Source: Seriola aureovittata (Eukaryota > Chordata > Actinopteri > Carangiformes > Carangidae). Taken from it: a stretch of 64,000 nt of DNA. Position numbers and translations under genes: made by a program. Below are positions 53,758 to 63,835 of this stretch, piece after piece. How positions within the stretch are numbered: position 1 is the stretch's first letter; each line of letters begins with the position of its first letter. The notes under the pieces are model-generated. The model saw only the letters and a program-made list of their open reading frames with translations, was not told where the DNA came from and ran no database searches. The stretch covers positions 9,791,736 through 9,855,735 of the forward strand of contig NC_079380.1 in the NCBI RefSeq assembly GCF_021018895.1. The letters are read 5' to 3'.

Positions 53758-54739
53758 CTGGAAAAAAAAATAGCAAAAAAGTCAAAAGTCAAATCCTGGA
53801 ACAGCTCTTAACATAAATATAACACACTGCATCTTAATATTGCTTAGTGGTTTGCATGTTTATTGTGTTATCTTCAGGAGCTCTGAGATGAACAGAAAGC
53901 CTATAAAAATGCTGGCCTATCTGAATTAGAGTGAAAAAGACTCAGTTCAGATTGAGGTATCTAATGACAGAAATATATGCTCTGCACTTTATTTGATTAT
54001 ATAACAGGCAAAGGTTTATAGGAGATTCACTTGTTCATGTGAAATGTAAGCCAACTCAAATCCTAGATGAGACGATTATCCATTCAGTGATACAAACCAT
54101 CATTATTAGTTCTTTTGTTGGACTTTAAAAGCCAATTTAAAGCTTTGACCCTCCCTGGAGCGAGCAGTGCTGTGTCAATATAGAGGAGGGTCTGAAGAAA
54201 AATTATTTCCAGACATGCAGTCTCACCTCTCTGTGTCCTTGGACCTGGGAGTTAACAAAAGCCCCGAGAATGTGGGATGTGATTGGAAGGTAGGTGAAGA
54301 TAAGCTGAGTCTCTTGATGAAGGCAGAACAGGGAGAAGTAGTTACGCAGCTCCATGGTCTGAATGGCGTTTTCTTGCTATTAGCAGAATGGAAAAATACA
54401 ATGTGAAATCATAATCACTTATCAAGTGATGATAATAATCAGAAAAAGAAACATTTCCTGTGGGCAATAAAGATTTTAGGATTTAAAACATTGTCAAAAA
54501 TCACAAGCCAGGCTGCATTAATCTCGGCATATTACTTTACTATTACAACAATGGCTTTTTTGCCACTGGCTATGTCAGTCTGTCTGTGGGTCCAGAACTT
54601 TGGCCCAGAGTGAAATCTCAACAGCTGTTGGGCAGATTCATGGCCCCCAGATGATGAATCCTACAGATTTTGGTGATCCCCTGACTTGCACTCCAGTGCC
54701 AGCATGAGGTGTACATTTGTGTTTTTGTGAAATGTCTTT

Positions 54740-54771
<32 letters not shown>

Positions 54772-56233
54772 GATGGATTAACAATAAACTTGATACAAAC
54801 ATTTACGTTCCCCTCAGGATGAATTGTAATTATTTTGGTGATCTTTTAACTTTTCAAGAAGCACCATCATCAAACCATCCGATACCTCAATTTATGAACA
54901 TTACCTGCAAAACCAGTGACATTTACATCAGCCATTTGTGCTTAATGCTAACTGGCAAGTGTTAGCATGCGCAAACACACTAAACTAAGGTGAACACAGT
55001 TAACATTATACGTATCAGCATGTTAACATTTTCACAGTAAGCATATTGCTAACGTTAACATTAGCAATTAGCTCAAAGCACCACTGTGCAAAGGTACAGT
55101 TTCACAGAGTTGCTAGCATGACTGTAACATAGCACAGCTAATATCAGAATATTATTAAATTTTATATTTTAAACAGTTACTTGACCCACATATTTAAATT
55201 ACTGTACAAATCTCCTTAACTCAGTCATTTTTTTCTGTCTTGAGACTTAGATTGGACATTTGGCAGCTTTTATTTTGATAGCATTACCTTAAAAAAACAA
55301 ACTGTTGATGTAATAATCTGATGCAAAGGTACTTTAAAGCTCTCAGCTGACTCATAGTTGAAAATGTGGTCACAAGGGTTGATCAACTGACAAAGAAACA
55401 GCTGTATAAGCCCAGACTAGAGATGTATTTAGTGTAAAAGTACAACAATACTATATACTGTTATGGGGAATGATCCGGAAATGTATGAGTATGTTCATAA
55501 AAACACAAGAGGAACTGCAGTCACAAGATGAAAACCAACAGGGATACGACTGTTGAGATGACAAACTCTGTTAACTGTCAGAAAACCTAACGTGACTCAG
55601 CTTTGTTCCAGTGTTTGAAATGGTGATTTGGTACATTCAAAGTGAAGCTCTTAATCACCATGTTATTTTATTTTAGGCGTCCACATTTAGTATGTCGGTA
55701 TTTCAATACAATTAGATTGCTAGAAAAAAAATTAAAAGGTTTAATCCTGCGAGATATTGATGGTAGGAAACACTGCTAAAGGAGATATACTGCATGGGGG
55801 CACTGTCAGTATTTATACTCCAAAGTGTGAAATGGTTTGATTGACTTTAAAGAGAGAATATCTTGTTGCTTTCACACCTCAGAACTGGTAGGATATGGGA
55901 AATGGTGTGAGAATTTCTAACCTCTCCAGATATCACGCAGCATTTTTTATTTATTTTATCTATTTTTATCTAATGAGATATAATTTCACCATGTGTCATT
56001 TGTATGCATGTATTATGTGGAAAGCTGGATTTCTTTAATGAGTAATGGAAGGTTTGCAAGTTGCTGTGACAGGGTTGCTATGGTGTCCCGCTCAAGATGT
56101 GGCCAGACTGTGTGTTTAATGGCGAGTGGATTAGTAATAGACACACTCAAGCCAGTGTCGCATTTTATTTATCAAGTAGAAAATGAGTTAAAACAAAATG
56201 CAATCAGTGAGGAGGCAACCTGAGAGGCTAAAA

Positions 56234-56325
<92 letters not shown>

Positions 56326-59300
56326 GGGGTGGGGGGGTGGGGGGGTGGGGGGGGCACTGAAAGAGACTGATCACCTGAACAATTCGTGATTCAAGCTGCT
56401 CCACAGATGTCTGCTCTTTTGGCTGAACGGTGGCGCTCATCATCTGCCTCTTCATCAAACTGTACTTGTGCAGAGCTCTCTGGTGCTCGTGCAGCACGCC
56501 TTTCTCATGGCGCTCACAGAGATCCTAGAGAAAAAGACAGTCATGGTCACATAACAGCAGTTCTTATTTGCCTCAAAATGGCAAAATGTCATTATAAATT
56601 AATATGCAACAGCCAAGGGTGACAGGATCATAAAAATTACCATATACAGTGTATTGCTGTTAATAGATTTAGTTGAAGAGCTATGAAAAATGCTACTTTA
56701 TCTGCCCACCAGTTGCCTTGATAAATCTGAACAATCCACCCACTATTAAAAACTACACTTCCAAGTGAGATAGACTTGTTGGGTTAAAACTGACCATTAC
56801 ATAATATCCTGAATTTAGTTACTAACTGAACCCGGATTTATTGTCAATCTACAGCTCCTCATATCTCCCAATCAGAAAAGAAGTGATTGATTTTATTGCC
56901 TTGATGTGACATCAAACATGTAAACTTCAAAATAAAATCACCTGTCATGAAAGGTCGGGGACCCCATGGTGATGAATTTAAGTTAAATGAGTACAGCAAA
57001 AACCCCAAAAACAAAAGCGAAACTGACTCACTCTGTACGACTGCAACAAATCCAGGAAAAGATTCAGTTTTTCCACAACATCATCCTCTTCCCGTCTGCC
57101 CTGAGGACATTAGCAAAACAACATTTATTACCCAGTGCCAGTTTTGGACGAGCACGGCAGAGCAGGTGGTGGGGATGAAGGACTGAGGGCTGTACCTGCT
57201 GAGCAGCTTTGTCAGATAGCACAGCGAACTCCACTGACAGACTCTTCAGTGACTGACGCAGGGTCCCCCAGGTGCTTTGTGAAGAGGCCAAGGCGGGAAG
57301 AGATGAAGCATCTGAGCCCAGCGCGCTGCAGAGAACCGCATTATTACAGGGACATAATGTAATATTGTGGGGCCTTCGCTGCCAAATGAATTTCAAGCTC
57401 ACAACCATGAAGAGACACAACAACACAGAGGACTTTGAATCATATTAACATTTGTTTTCTCAGTCCAAAACCTCTGGATAGTAGAGAAAGACTTTAACCT
57501 CATATTCATAATAATGAAATACCTGAGCTCTCTGCCAAACATGAGGAGATCAGTTGCATTCTCCTTAGAGCGCTCTGCCATTTTCTCAGCCCTGTCCCGC
57601 AGCTTGTGGAAGCTGTTGTGGATATTTCTAATCAGTTCTCTGCTTGTTGAGAACTGGGACTGAATGTCAGCGGGGAGATACTCCTACAGAACAAGTCAGA
57701 CAAAATTTTAAGATGCGGGTTATTCTCTGAGGGCAACTGTGCAAGGATTTTTCTGTCGTACATACAGTATGTGACTAACCTTTGCCTGGGTTGCAATTCT
57801 GTTGGTCATGAACTCGTCACCTGTTTTCTTGTAAGCATCGCGCAGCTTACTCTGAACATCCTGTTTGGGAAGAGGGGTGAGGAGTGGGTGAGAGGGAGAA
57901 AAAAGAACAAGACACTGAGTAGTTGGAACAGGATGCATCTCATTGTCAGTCATCATGACGTTATGGTCTTATTGTGCAACAGCCGGCGCTAGCAGTGAAA
58001 CCAGGCAGCAAGTTACAGAAACTACATACAGAACCACTGAAGGTGAGGAAGGTCTTAACCAGCTCGTCCTCTGAGAAGATGGGATGCCGTGCCACCAAGT
58101 TAATGAACCTGCCCAGAGCACGTCTCCTCCCCTCAATAAACTCCCGCTCGGAAACGGAGGTCAGCACTGTGGACGGACACCAGAGAAAACAAAAACTCAT
58201 GGAAGAAGTGCAACAAAAGAGCACATTCAGCAGTTAAGAGTGGAAAGAGTTGCAGTGACTGATGGCACGCCACTATTAATGCCATATGCCAGTTCTGTCT
58301 GATATGCCACTTGTGGTTTTTGACATGTTCCCGCCGTTTTACTGGCTCGTGGCGCCGTTTGTCACTCATGTTCCACTGTCATATACCAATTCTTACTGAT
58401 ACAGTAAATGCTGCTGCTAGTTATGATATGCCAATGCTGTGTGTGACTGCAACTCCAACTTATCTGGCATATGCCACTGCTGACTATTAGTATGTCGCCA
58501 CTGAGTGTCATGTGACAACATTATGTCACTGTTAGATATAATGTAAGCTCTCTAAAGCCGAGGGGAGATGCAGTGTCGGGTGATATTTCTCTGCAGATTT
58601 ATCACCGAGGAAGCCTTTTCATATTGTCATTGTTTTCACATTGTCATTTGATACATTATTATAATAAAAATATCTATTAAAGCTGCCTTAAGATCAATTT
58701 ATATAATGTAGTATCCCTAAATAAATACAAACATCAATGGGAAGATCCACTGATTTTACACATCACAGTTTCTTCCTCAAGTGAAGCTGCTACTATAACA
58801 CACCTGAAACTCTGACCAAACTTGTTGGTGGTTGAGTTGCATTGTGGGTAATGTAGGCAGCAGGCTTTGTTTTGACAAAAAAGGAAAAAAAAAGAAAAAA
58901 GATATGTCTTGTATTTTCTATAACATCTCTTATCATACTTTTTTTCTAACTGTCTATCATGAGTACACCACTGTTATACGAGTTCATTGCTAAAATCAGC
59001 GGAACACTCTTTCAATTTACAGCAAGTAAATTCACCGTTGTCAGAATCTTACTGACATCCTCAGAGCGTCAAAAGTCCTCTGCACTTATTGTTGAAAAAA
59101 GGCACAAACACGTAGAGTACTGAAATAGATCTTGAGCGACACAAATCAATCGGTAGCATGAGAGAAAAAGAGCACAACTGGTGTGACGGCACATTTACAT
59201 AAGTGAACTAAAACAGGCTCATTTTATGCATCAATTGTTTCCTTGTTTCTCTCAGGCAATAACTTTGATGAGCAGCGATGTCTGTTTGAAACAATAGAAC

Positions 59301-62300
59301 CTACAATAACAGCAGTCTGCATTGACATTGACAGTAATAAACATTTATTCCTTATCATTCAATACCTCCTGGATATTCATGTTTGCAACTGACCCTTCAG
59401 TCAAGCATATAAACCCAAATAAAAAAAATTAAAAAAAAGTCTGTAAATAATTAAAAGGTTCCAAAAGGATCGTATAAAATCTAAGATGGAATAAATGCAG
59501 AAACAAAGAAATACATTAGTAACTGTCTAGATGTCAGAGCCTTCAGACATACCTCCCTTTAACATCCTTTTAGGTGGCAGCGCCGGCACCACTCTGTAGG
59601 CAAACCTCTGTAGCAAAACCTCATGGAAGACGTCAAAATCACTATAGCGTCTGTAAACTGATATTTTATAACGCTGAAAAATAAGAAGCAAAGACATAAA
59701 ATGATCAGAAAATTGGAAAGTGCGAATAACATCTCTGTAGATTTTATGCAACTTTCTAACTAACTTAAATAATTAAAAAAAATCAGTATCATCATAGGTA
59801 AGATAAACATTTGCTTGCTTTTGAGGTTTTTCTAACAACTAGCAACAATAATTGATGCGTGGTAGCTTTTATGGGATGCCTTGCCTGGCTGGTGACCTGG
59901 TACTCCACATGTTTGAGGAACAGGCCCTTCTTCTCAGGTATGAGCTCCACCTGGACTGTGTCTATGACCAGCAGCTTGTCCAGCGTCTTGGACATCATCA
60001 GGGCGTCCTCCTGAGCTGGCTGCATCCTCAGTGCGCTCAGATCCTTTGGTTCCCCGAGCTGAGGTTTCGGTAACTCTGTCAAGCACACCGGCAGAACCAG
60101 CTTCTAATATTTGTTTTTCATGATTAAATCAATACATATAGGATGAAATGAATTTCCCAATAGGGAGGAATGCTGTTAAAAAAAACACTTTTCTCCGTTC
60201 TGCAGATTACTACGTGTCCGACTCTATTTGTCTTTAGCTCGTACAGTATTGTGCGTGTGTTCTGTGATTTATCCCTTCCTGTACATTCCAAGAGGGTCAT
60301 GAATTGAATGTAATGTACTGGGATAAATGCAGAAAACTTGTTTTTGCACAGCTGAGGAAGTGGCATGCTGCAAGCTGCTGTACTGGCCACACCTGAAATA
60401 ACAGAGAGGGCCTTAAATAATCACAGAAGGTTGGGAATGGATCTAAGTCAAGCCAGCATAATGGCCACCTCTATGAAAACCATAAACGCCCCCCCTATCA
60501 TCTTCGCACTCCAAGACTAGTGAAAGAATGTAACACTTAAACATAGCTTAGGCTTCTCTACCAAAATAAAATAAAACAAATGAAGATGAATTAAAACAAA
60601 ATGTGAGCTTTTCTTCTGTTGTGAAAGAGGCTAAAAGCATGAGGTGGAAGATTGCTTCAAAATTTGATCTAAATGCTGCTAAAGGTCCCTCTGTTGCTTT
60701 ACAACTATTACCATACTATGCAGTATATCTAACTGAAAACAGTAAGTGTGTATATTCCAGTGGTAAACTGTCATAAAGGGCCAATAAGAGTGTATAAATG
60801 AAATATCTTGACCGTAGAGGTATATCTGAAGAATCACCAGGCTAGTCATTAACCAAAACCTTTATTGCACTGCTGTCACTGTAACACTGTAATGCCGTCA
60901 CCTACCTTGTATGCAATTCTCCAAGAGTTTGGGGCTTGGCTGCCTTCCTTGCTGAGCAAGGGCAATCAAAGCGAGCGCTTTATAGAGGGACAACTTGCTC
61001 AGGAATCCATCTGTGGAGTCAACATGCTCAGCAATCTGAGAAGGACAAAGACAATATGACCTAAAGGTCACCGTTTTTCAGTCTGAGATCTAAATTCAAC
61101 TGTGGTTTGCATTCCTCTATGCAAAAAAAAAAGAAAAAAGCTCAGCAGACACAAAAGCGATGATATGCCGGGAGGTCAGGAGAAGGGAAATTCTACTGAA
61201 CCATGAATTGCGCCTGAAATATACCACAGAAACTATACGCTCAGAACCATTTCATAACACTGATGTGTTGTAACGTGAACCTATATCTCAGCATTAAAGA
61301 AAGAAAAATCTAACAGATGAGATGGTTAACAGTCTGCTAGGCAACACAAAGCTTTTGCCAGCCTGCTACTGATAAGAAATTACATCTCTATCTACTTTAT
61401 CTTTATTGCCAAATAGCAACTCACAAAATATGTCTTATCAGAATCAAACTAATATTTGAGCAGGGATGCCATACACTCAAGTGTTTAATTTATCCATTTT
61501 GATTAGAGCAGCACAATTTGCAGCCTATTTAATTCACCAGTCAGTAATTATTTCATATTCATTCATGGATGCATAGGAAACCATGTGCTCAGTGCACACC
61601 CCAGTAAGCTACAGACCCCTGTGGCTCTTAAGAGGAATAAGTGAATCTAGAGAGAAGATGTGATGGATGTATAGGACACACTTCCATTGTGTAAATTCAG
61701 GGGGATATATTTTGTACAAGTTGTATAAGGCAAATGTCAGTTTAAAGGATAAAATATAATGGATTTGTATTTATGTCTCTGAATCAAATTACAGTTGTGC
61801 TTATCACAGCTTTTTTTTTTTTTTTTAAACTGTTGTCTGCTGCAGCATCTTGATAATTCAAGTGTGAACCTCTCACCTGGCCTAATACAGCCTTGGGGAG
61901 ATCGGTCCTTTGGAGCAACCGCTGAAAAACTTCAACCTGCACCCTCTCATCTGTCCTACAGCGGACGGCCTCATATACTTCCCTGTAATAGGCAGGAACT
62001 GAGCCTAAAAGAGGAACAACACCTAGATAGCATCACAACCACCCAATATGAACAAATATCACTTTAATACAGTACCATAGTTTACATCTGTGGTGCCCTG
62101 AGCTGGATACATGGTGATCATATCACCTTTTATACATCTACTCTTTTTATTTCCTGTCATATGACCTTATTTCATCCCAACACAGATAAAACAGTTTTGC
62201 TCTGATGGCCAAAACATTCCTATTTTCAGAGACAAAGAAATGCTTAAAGATTCACTACGTGAACAACCTTATCAGCTGTACGGTATGTATGGCAGATAGA

Positions 62301-62784
62301 TAAAGATAATAAATCTCTGGTTATTTCAGTATAGGCCTGATAATGTACTGCTGAGTTCGGTACTGAAGAGACCAGCTGACAGTTTTCACGTGGCAGGAAA
62401 AAAAAAAGCATTAAAACTTTCATAAACCTTTTGCCCCTCTGACATTGTGGTTAACAGTAATATTCACTGCCGCTGTTCAATATCGGGTATCAAGAAAACA
62501 TTAGCAGGTGATTTAAAGTAACATTATCTACTCGTGAATGCTTTTAAGATGGAGCTACTTCATTCCGATCTCAGTGTACCCAAAAGTTCTGATTGGTTAG
62601 TCCACAGCGCGACTTCAACGAGCACGAATAGCCACATTTTAAATACATCAAATCAAATATCTTCGACCGTGCTGACACCGCAACGCCGAACTAAACACTA
62701 AAGTAAGGAAGCGATAAGGCAACACAGCGTTGAGAAGAGTGTGAGAAGTTTTCGCAACGTACCTTCATTGATCTCTCCTGCCAT
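53677..62784 (-). CDS. snx8: SNX8, sorting nexin 8 (PX-BAR protein)
   Basis: Endosomal sorting nexin that binds phosphoinositides through its PX domain and curves membrane through a BAR domain, acting in endosome-to-Golgi transport. Thirteen coding exons give 516 aa: N-terminal helical module resembling an EH domain (about 9-94), linker with P-K-P-Q-L-G-E-P-K, PX domain (about 132-243) with R165-R166-Y167-x-x-F170, the P-P-K loop (190-192) and R-R-R at 211-213, then the BAR-type region (about 270-500), e.g. N-S-F-H-K-L-R-D-R-A-E and V-E-K-L-N-L-F-L-D-L-L-Q-S. The start at 62784 has A at -3 and G at +4. Intron 4 appears to be GC-AG. Fish may carry duplicated SNX8 genes; which copy this is cannot be decided here. 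Confidence 0.97.
54227..54376 (-). CDS. snx8: SNX8 coding exon 12
   Basis: Acceptor gctaatag|caagaa and donor agagag|gtgaga. Residues 441-490, including M-E-L-R-N-Y-F-S-L-F-C-L-H-Q-E-T-Q-L near the end of the BAR region. Confidence 0.96.
54570..55135 (+). repeat. Interspersed repeat, 'gaaatatctcaac' family, longest copy (SNX8 intron 11)
   Basis: Contains 'gtgaaatctcaacagctgtt', 'gatgaatcctacagattttg' with 'gtgatcccctgac', 'gttcccctcaggatgaattg', 'caagtgttagcatgcgc' and 'tagctcaaagcaccactgtg'. This is the fullest copy in the window, interrupted by an (ACTA)n run at 54740-54771. Confidence 0.75.
54740..54771. repeat. (ACTA)n tetranucleotide microsatellite
   Basis: About eight perfect ACTA units inside the larger interspersed repeat. 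Confidence 0.95.
56235..56322. repeat. (TG)n microsatellite in SNX8 intron 11
   Basis: About 43 TG units with one break (ttgt) near 56283. The longest dinucleotide array in the window. Confidence 0.97.
56325..56354 (+). repeat. G-rich tract with G-quadruplex motif
   Basis: Four runs of 5, 7, 7 and 8 G separated by single T residues, a textbook quadruplex pattern on the plus (SNX8 template) strand. It ends 21 bases from the exon 11 donor edge. Confidence 0.9.
56375..56524 (-). CDS. snx8: SNX8 coding exon 11
   Basis: Acceptor ttctctag|gatctc and donor gttcag|gtgatc. Residues 391-440: D-L-C-E-R-H-E-K-G-V-L-H then the K-R-Q-M-M-S-A-T and V-E-Q-L-E-S-R-I-V segments of the BAR region. Confidence 0.97.
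57032..57100 (-). CDS. snx8: SNX8 coding exon 10
   Basis: Acceptor cctcag|ggcaga and donor tacaga|gtgagt. Residues 368-390, E-E-D-D-V-V-E-K-L-N-L-F-L-D-L-L-Q-S-Y-R. 69 bp, in phase 0 on both sides. Confidence 0.95.
57196..57325 (-). CDS. snx8: SNX8 coding exon 9
   Basis: Acceptor ctctgcag|cgcgctg and donor cagcag|gtacag. Residues 324-367 with S-T-W-G-T-L-R-Q-S-L-K and S-V-E-F-A-V-L-S-D-K-A-A-Q-Q. Confidence 0.96.
57523..57683 (-). CDS. snx8: SNX8 coding exon 8
   Basis: Acceptor ctgtag|gagtat and donor gctcag|gtattt. Residues 271-323 plus two bases, with L-P-A-D-I-Q-S-Q-F and S-F-H-K-L-R-D-R-A-E at the start of the BAR-type region. Confidence 0.96.
57780..57860 (-). CDS. snx8: SNX8 coding exon 7
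   Basis: Acceptor caaacag|gatgtt and donor gcaaag|gttagt. Residues 244-270, D-V-Q-S-K-L-R-D-A-Y through A-T-Q-A-K. Confidence 0.95.
58030..58166 (-). CDS. snx8: SNX8 coding exon 6
   Basis: Acceptor ccacag|tgctga and donor ggttct|gtatgt. Residues 198-243 with R-E-F-I-E-G-R-R-R-A-L and L-V-A-R-H-P-I-F-S-E-D at the end of the PX domain. A competing donor four bases earlier would not join in frame with exon 7. Confidence 0.95.
58262..58535. repeat. Degenerate 'atatgccactg' array in SNX8 intron 5
   Basis: Irregularly spaced variants of atatgccac: catatgcc (58284), gatatgccac (58301), atataccaa (58381), gatatgccaa (58425), ggcatatgccactgc (58467) and tatgtcgccactg (58491). Looks like an old, heavily diverged minisatellite. 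Confidence 0.5.
58839..58856 (-). promoter_or_regulatory. ZNF143-like motif in SNX8 intron 5
   Basis: gcattgtgggtaatgtag on plus reads ctacattacccacaatgc on minus, close to the ACTACAnnnCCCAnnATGC pattern bound by ZNF143 and scattered widely in vertebrate genomes. Confidence 0.35.
59553..59673 (-). CDS. snx8: SNX8 coding exon 5
   Basis: Acceptor attttcag|cgttat and donor gggag|gtatgt. Residues 158-197, the heart of the PX domain: V-Y-R-R-Y-S-D-F and A-L-P-P-K-R-M-L. Confidence 0.97.
59885..60075 (-). CDS. snx8: SNX8 coding exon 4 (GC donor)
   Basis: Acceptor cttgacag|agttac and donor agccag|gcaagg. Residues 94-157: L-P-K-P-Q-L-G-E-P-K-D-L-S-A-L-R-M-Q, then the PX start D-T-V-Q-V-E-L-I-P-E-K-K-G-L-F. 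The GC donor keeps V-T-S-Q before R-Y-K; the only nearby GT (cag|gtcacc) would drop four residues and is a poor donor. Confidence 0.94.
60906..61035 (-). CDS. snx8: SNX8 coding exon 3
   Basis: Acceptor ttctcag|attgct and donor tacaag|gtaggt. Residues 51-93, second half of the EH-like module: H-V-D-S-T-D-G-F-L-S-K, then L-Y-K-A-L-A-L-I-A-L-A-Q-Q-G. Confidence 0.92.
61877..62004 (-). CDS. snx8: SNX8 coding exon 2
   Basis: Acceptor cttttag|gctcag and donor ggccag|gtgaga. Residues 8-50, first half of the EH-like module: Y-Y-R-E-V-Y-E-A-V, then F-Q-R-L-L-Q-R-T-D-L-P. Confidence 0.92.
62763..62784 (-). CDS. snx8: SNX8 coding exon 1
   Basis: ATG in context gaaccATGg, encoding M-A-G-E-I-N-E plus one base. 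Donor tgaag|gtacgt. The tiny coding exon is typical where most of exon 1 is untranslated. Confidence 0.88.
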
Positions 62785-62821
62785 GGTTCAGAGTGTCATG
62801 TGAGCACAAGAGCACCTCCAT
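62765..62821 (-). other. Upstream open reading frame overlapping the SNX8 start
   Basis: An ATG at 62819-62821 starts an 18-codon frame, out of phase with SNX8, that ends at TGA 62765-62767 inside coding exon 1. If this part is in the transcript it could lower SNX8 translation. Confidence 0.45.
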
Positions 62822-62829
62822 GTGATTTC
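62785..62829 (-). other. snx8: SNX8 5' untranslated segment with upstream acceptor
   Basis: A strong acceptor (polypyrimidine then cttcag) sits at 62831-62830, so the exon holding the start codon probably begins at 62829 and a further untranslated exon lies upstream, perhaps within 62.83-64 kb. Confidence 0.5.
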
Positions 62830-63559
62830 CTGAAGAAAAGAAAAAACAAGTAACTTATTTCTTAAAGTTGTAGTGAGCGCTGGTTAAAGTCCAAGTCTGA
62901 AGAAGAGCAGTTGTATAAATGGACATGCTCCGGTGACTAAAGAGTGTGTCATAATACTGGTGTAATTTAAACTTTACGGCTCTGCTTATGTCACTCAAAC
63001 CAGAAGCTCTGACGATGCAGTCTGTGGTTTACTAAATAATCAAGGGAATATTGTCTTGTTGAGATCTGTTTCCTGGTTTCATTTGTGCATGTAAATTTGG
63101 TATAATTTTCTGTTCCTGGTTCTTAAAACCCGTAGCTATAAATAATGCTGCCTTCAGTGACTTTTCGTAAGTTTTAGCTTTTGAGTTACTGAAGTTGAAA
63201 TCAAAAGGGCTCAGCTACAGAATGGGCAAAAGTATTTTAAATCACGTTAAAACTTGCTTTGCACATTGAGCACACATTTAGCTTCTTGCTTTTAAACCAT
63301 GTCAAATCACAGAAATCCCAAATTGTGTTGTATACACTAAGGTTGGATTACCAACGAGGTAAAGCGGGCAACTGCCCAGGGGCTACATGTTTATCATTTG
63401 GATCCACACAATTTCATTAATCAATAATTAGTTATTAATTTATTCCACATAAGTACAACATCATCTATCTCAGGTCTTCCATGCTCCATGGCCCTGGCCG
63501 TATTACTCCATCATAGCAGTACTGTAAGGCTGCTACCATAATTATGTTCATTATTAATA
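62830..63559. other. SNX8 upstream region
   Basis: No coding exon recognised. Presumably holds the SNX8 promoter or first intron. The text 'gggcaactgcccaggggc' (63368-63385) resembles a phrase in a fish repeat. Confidence 0.4.
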
Positions 63560-63835
63560 TGTCTGACAATTTTTTTTATAGTAATCAACTGATTGTCCAG
63601 TGTATAAATTGTCAGAAAATGATTAGAAATGGCCATCATTAATCCCTGGATCCCAAGTTAAGATATTTTAATAGTTTTTTTTTTGACAAACAGCCAAAAA
63701 CTCAAAGATGTTGAGATTGCTATGATAGAAAACTGGGGGAAACTAGTTTACATTTAGGCTTTTTCTTGCTTATGAATGATCAAAATTGTTTGTAATTCAT
63801 TTTTTGCTTAATCAACTAATTATTTCAGCTCGAGA
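63560..63835 (+). mobile_element. hAT-like non-autonomous element, 'gattaatcg' family, copy 5
   Basis: 'aattgtcagaaaatgattag' with 'aaatggccatcatt', then 'aaaaactcaaagatgttgag', and near the right end 'cttaatcaactaattatttc' with 'agctcgag'. Family order in forward orientation, strongly diverged. Confidence 0.55.

Noticed and set aside
56172..56497. Minus-strand frames with long His-Thr and Pro-Pro-His runs
   Set aside because: They extend from SNX8 exon 11 into the intronic TG array and G tract; the exon ends at the gtgatc donor.
59885..59900. Alternative GT donor (cag|gtcacc) for SNX8 exon 4
   Set aside because: Weak donor context, and it would delete four conserved-position residues of the PX domain. 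The GC donor just downstream has a near-ideal context.
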